This document shows, piece after piece, positions 6,287-7,602 of a DNA stretch of 7,602 nucleotides. The notes below the pieces were generated by a model that saw only the letters and a program-made list of their open reading frames with translations, searched no databases and was not told where the DNA came from. The stretch spans positions 1 through 7,602 of the forward strand of contig JAYVSS010000399.1 in the NCBI GenBank assembly GCA_043775075.1, in the 5' to 3' direction. Position numbers and translations under genes: made by a program. The first letter of the stretch is position 1, and every line of letters starts with the position of its first letter. This DNA is from JANLQX01 sp043775075 (GTDB taxonomy: Bacteria > Actinomycetota > Acidimicrobiia > Acidimicrobiales > JANYDT01).

Positions 6287-7602
6287 TTCTTCGCCCGTTG
6301 ATCCGACCTGGTTTCGGCGTCTCGTCGGCGATCTACGTCCCCACCGCCGGCTCGTGGCGCTGGCTCTCGGTGGTGCCATGCTCGGCGCGGCCACGGCGAT
6401 TGCCGTTCCGATTGTGGTCCGAGATGTGGTGGACCGGGCGTTGCAACGTGGTTCGTCGCGCGTGCTTTTCGATATCGCCCTTCTCTTGGCACTGGCTTCG
6501 TTGCGTGGAGTAGCAACCTGGATGCGCCGGTGGTTCGGCGGTCGAGTGGCGATCGAAGCAGAGACCGATCTTCGGCGTCGTTTGCATGCGCACTTACAAC
6601 AGCTGGACCCCGTTACCCACGGAGCGCTCTCGCAGGGTCAGGTGGTCAGCCGAGCCAACGCCGACGTCACGATGATCAACCAGCTCATCTCCACTATTCC
6701 GTTGGTGAGTTCAAGTGTGGTGCAACTCGTCATCTCCATCGTGGTGATGCTCACGCTGTCGCCGTTGTTGACGCTCATTGTCCTCTCGATGCTTCCGGCC
6801 CTATGGCTTGCTGGCGGGCAGCTACGCAAGTGGGTCTATCCGTCGAGCCTTGATGCGCAAGGCAAGCAGGGCGACCTCGCGAACATCGCCGATGAGTCGA
6901 TTGTCGGTGTCCGTATCGTGAAAGGGTTCGGGCAGGAGCAGGCCCAACTTGCTCGGCTGGAGCGAGCCTCGCGGCTTCTGTATTCGAGCAAGATCCGCAA
7001 CGTGCGGCTTACCGCCCGATGGGCGCCAATTCTCACCGCTGTCCCATCGATCGCGTCTGTTGGCCTGTTGCTGGTGGGCGGCACGTTGGTCCGGCGCGAG
7101 ACCGTCAGCGTGGGCACGTTCATTGCGTTTGCGACGTACCTAAGTTCACTTATTTCCCCGATCCGGTTCTCGGCCATGGTGTTTGCTCTTTCCCAGATGG
7201 CGCGCGCTGGTGCCGAGCGGGTCTACGAACTACTCGACCTGCAAACATCCGTCACCGAGCAACCAAACGCCATCGGCCTTCCGGCCGGTCCGGGCGCCGT
7301 GCATCTCGACAATGTGCACTTTTCGTTCGTGCACGACGAACCCGTGCTCAACGGACTCACTTTGCATGTGGCTCCGGGCGAGGCCGTGGGCATCGTTGGA
7401 GCGAGCGGCTCAGGGAAATCGACGGTTACGCTGCTGCTGTCGCGCCTGGTCGACACCGGCTCGGGTTCGGTCTCGATCGATGGAACCAACGTACGCGACG
7501 TCACCCTTTCGTCGTTGCGTCAACGCGTCGGTGTGGTGCACGACGATGCGTTTCTGTTCTCGGCCAGCGTGCGATCGAACGTCGCCTTCGGTCGCCCAGA
7601 TG
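6279..7602 (+). CDS. ABC exporter half-transporter, 3' truncated by the window
   Basis: The frame starts at ATG 6279, overlaps the murD2 stop by 8 bp and stays open to the window end, giving 441 residues of a protein expected to be about 580-600. It is an inner-membrane ATP-driven exporter subunit. The membrane domain has hydrophobic segments at about 25-47, 62-80, 138-158, 161-178, 250-270 and 277-304, the six expected of a type I exporter half. The nucleotide-binding domain begins near 339 with Walker A GASGSGKST (374-382). The A-loop position is F350 instead of the common Tyr. The Q-loop region reads VVHDDAFLF (419-427), with D422 where Gln is normal. The signature motif, Walker B and H-loop lie beyond the window. 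Acidic Q-loop replacements occur in actinobacterial heterodimeric exporters of the Rv1272c/Rv1273c type (family knowledge from memory), so a partner gene probably follows. A GGGGA block is only 3 bases before the start. The cargo is unknown; co-transcription with murL-murD2 is inferred from the overlap. Confidence 0.92.
   Translation, partial: MPDSSPVDPTWFRRLVGDLRPHRRLVALALGGAMLGAATAIAVPIVVRDVVDRALQRGSSRVLFDIALLLALASLRGVATWMRRWFGGRVAIEAETDLRRRLHAHLQQLDPVTHGALSQGQVVSRANADVTMINQLISTIPLVSSSVVQLVISIVVMLTLSPLLTLIVLSMLPALWLAGGQLRKWVYPSSLDAQGKQGDLANIADESIVGVRIVKGFGQEQAQLARLERASRLLYSSKIRNVRLTARWAPILTAVPSIASVGLLLVGGTLVRRETVSVGTFIAFATYLSSLISPIRFSAMVFALSQMARAGAERVYELLDLQTSVTEQPNAIGLPAGPGAVHLDNVHFSFVHDEPVLNGLTLHVAPGEAVGIVGASGSGKSTVTLLLSRLVDTGSGSVSIDGTNVRDVTLSSLRQRVGVVHDDAFLFSASVRSNVAFGRPD

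Overview
The window is GC-rich and densely coded. Every gene I can support lies on the + strand. The protein types (an actinobacterial-style ABC exporter half, a membrane/GAF/GGDEF/EAL protein, GTG starts, short or overlapping gene junctions) suggest a high-GC actinobacterium, possibly an acidimicrobial lineage. That placement is an inference from gene content, since no rRNA or marker gene is present.

Layout. Bases 82-522 encode a small SnoaL/NTF2-like protein of unknown substrate. Its 3' end carries a 14-bp direct repeat that straddles the stop codon, followed by a purine-rich tract. Bases 569-3367 encode a large membrane-anchored c-di-GMP enzyme (about eight membrane helices, then GAF, GGDEF and EAL domains). 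Both of its catalytic domains look intact, but the inhibitory I-site is missing. Its start is uncertain: two perfect adjacent hairpins (665-680 and 684-710) sit just before an alternative ATG at 719. A 73-bp gap with two small hairpins follows.

The second half is a tightly packed run of three genes: murL (3441-4841), murD2 (4838-6286, ATGA overlap) and a half-size ABC exporter (6279 to the window edge, 8-bp overlap, truncated). MurL and MurD2 form a known alternative route for placing D-glutamate in peptidoglycan. MurD2 ligates L-Glu to UDP-MurNAc-L-Ala, and MurL then epimerises the terminal L-Glu using ATP. This replaces the usual glutamate racemase (MurI) plus MurD steps.

How they work together. 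MurD2 makes the substrate for MurL, and the overlaps imply coupled translation of the two. The exporter is probably co-transcribed with them, but its cargo cannot be read from the sequence. Its ATPase domain lacks the usual Q-loop glutamine, as in some heterodimeric actinobacterial exporters, so a partner subunit probably lies just beyond the window. The c-di-GMP gene may or may not belong to the same transcript. I found no CRISPR array, insertion sequence, tRNA or rRNA.
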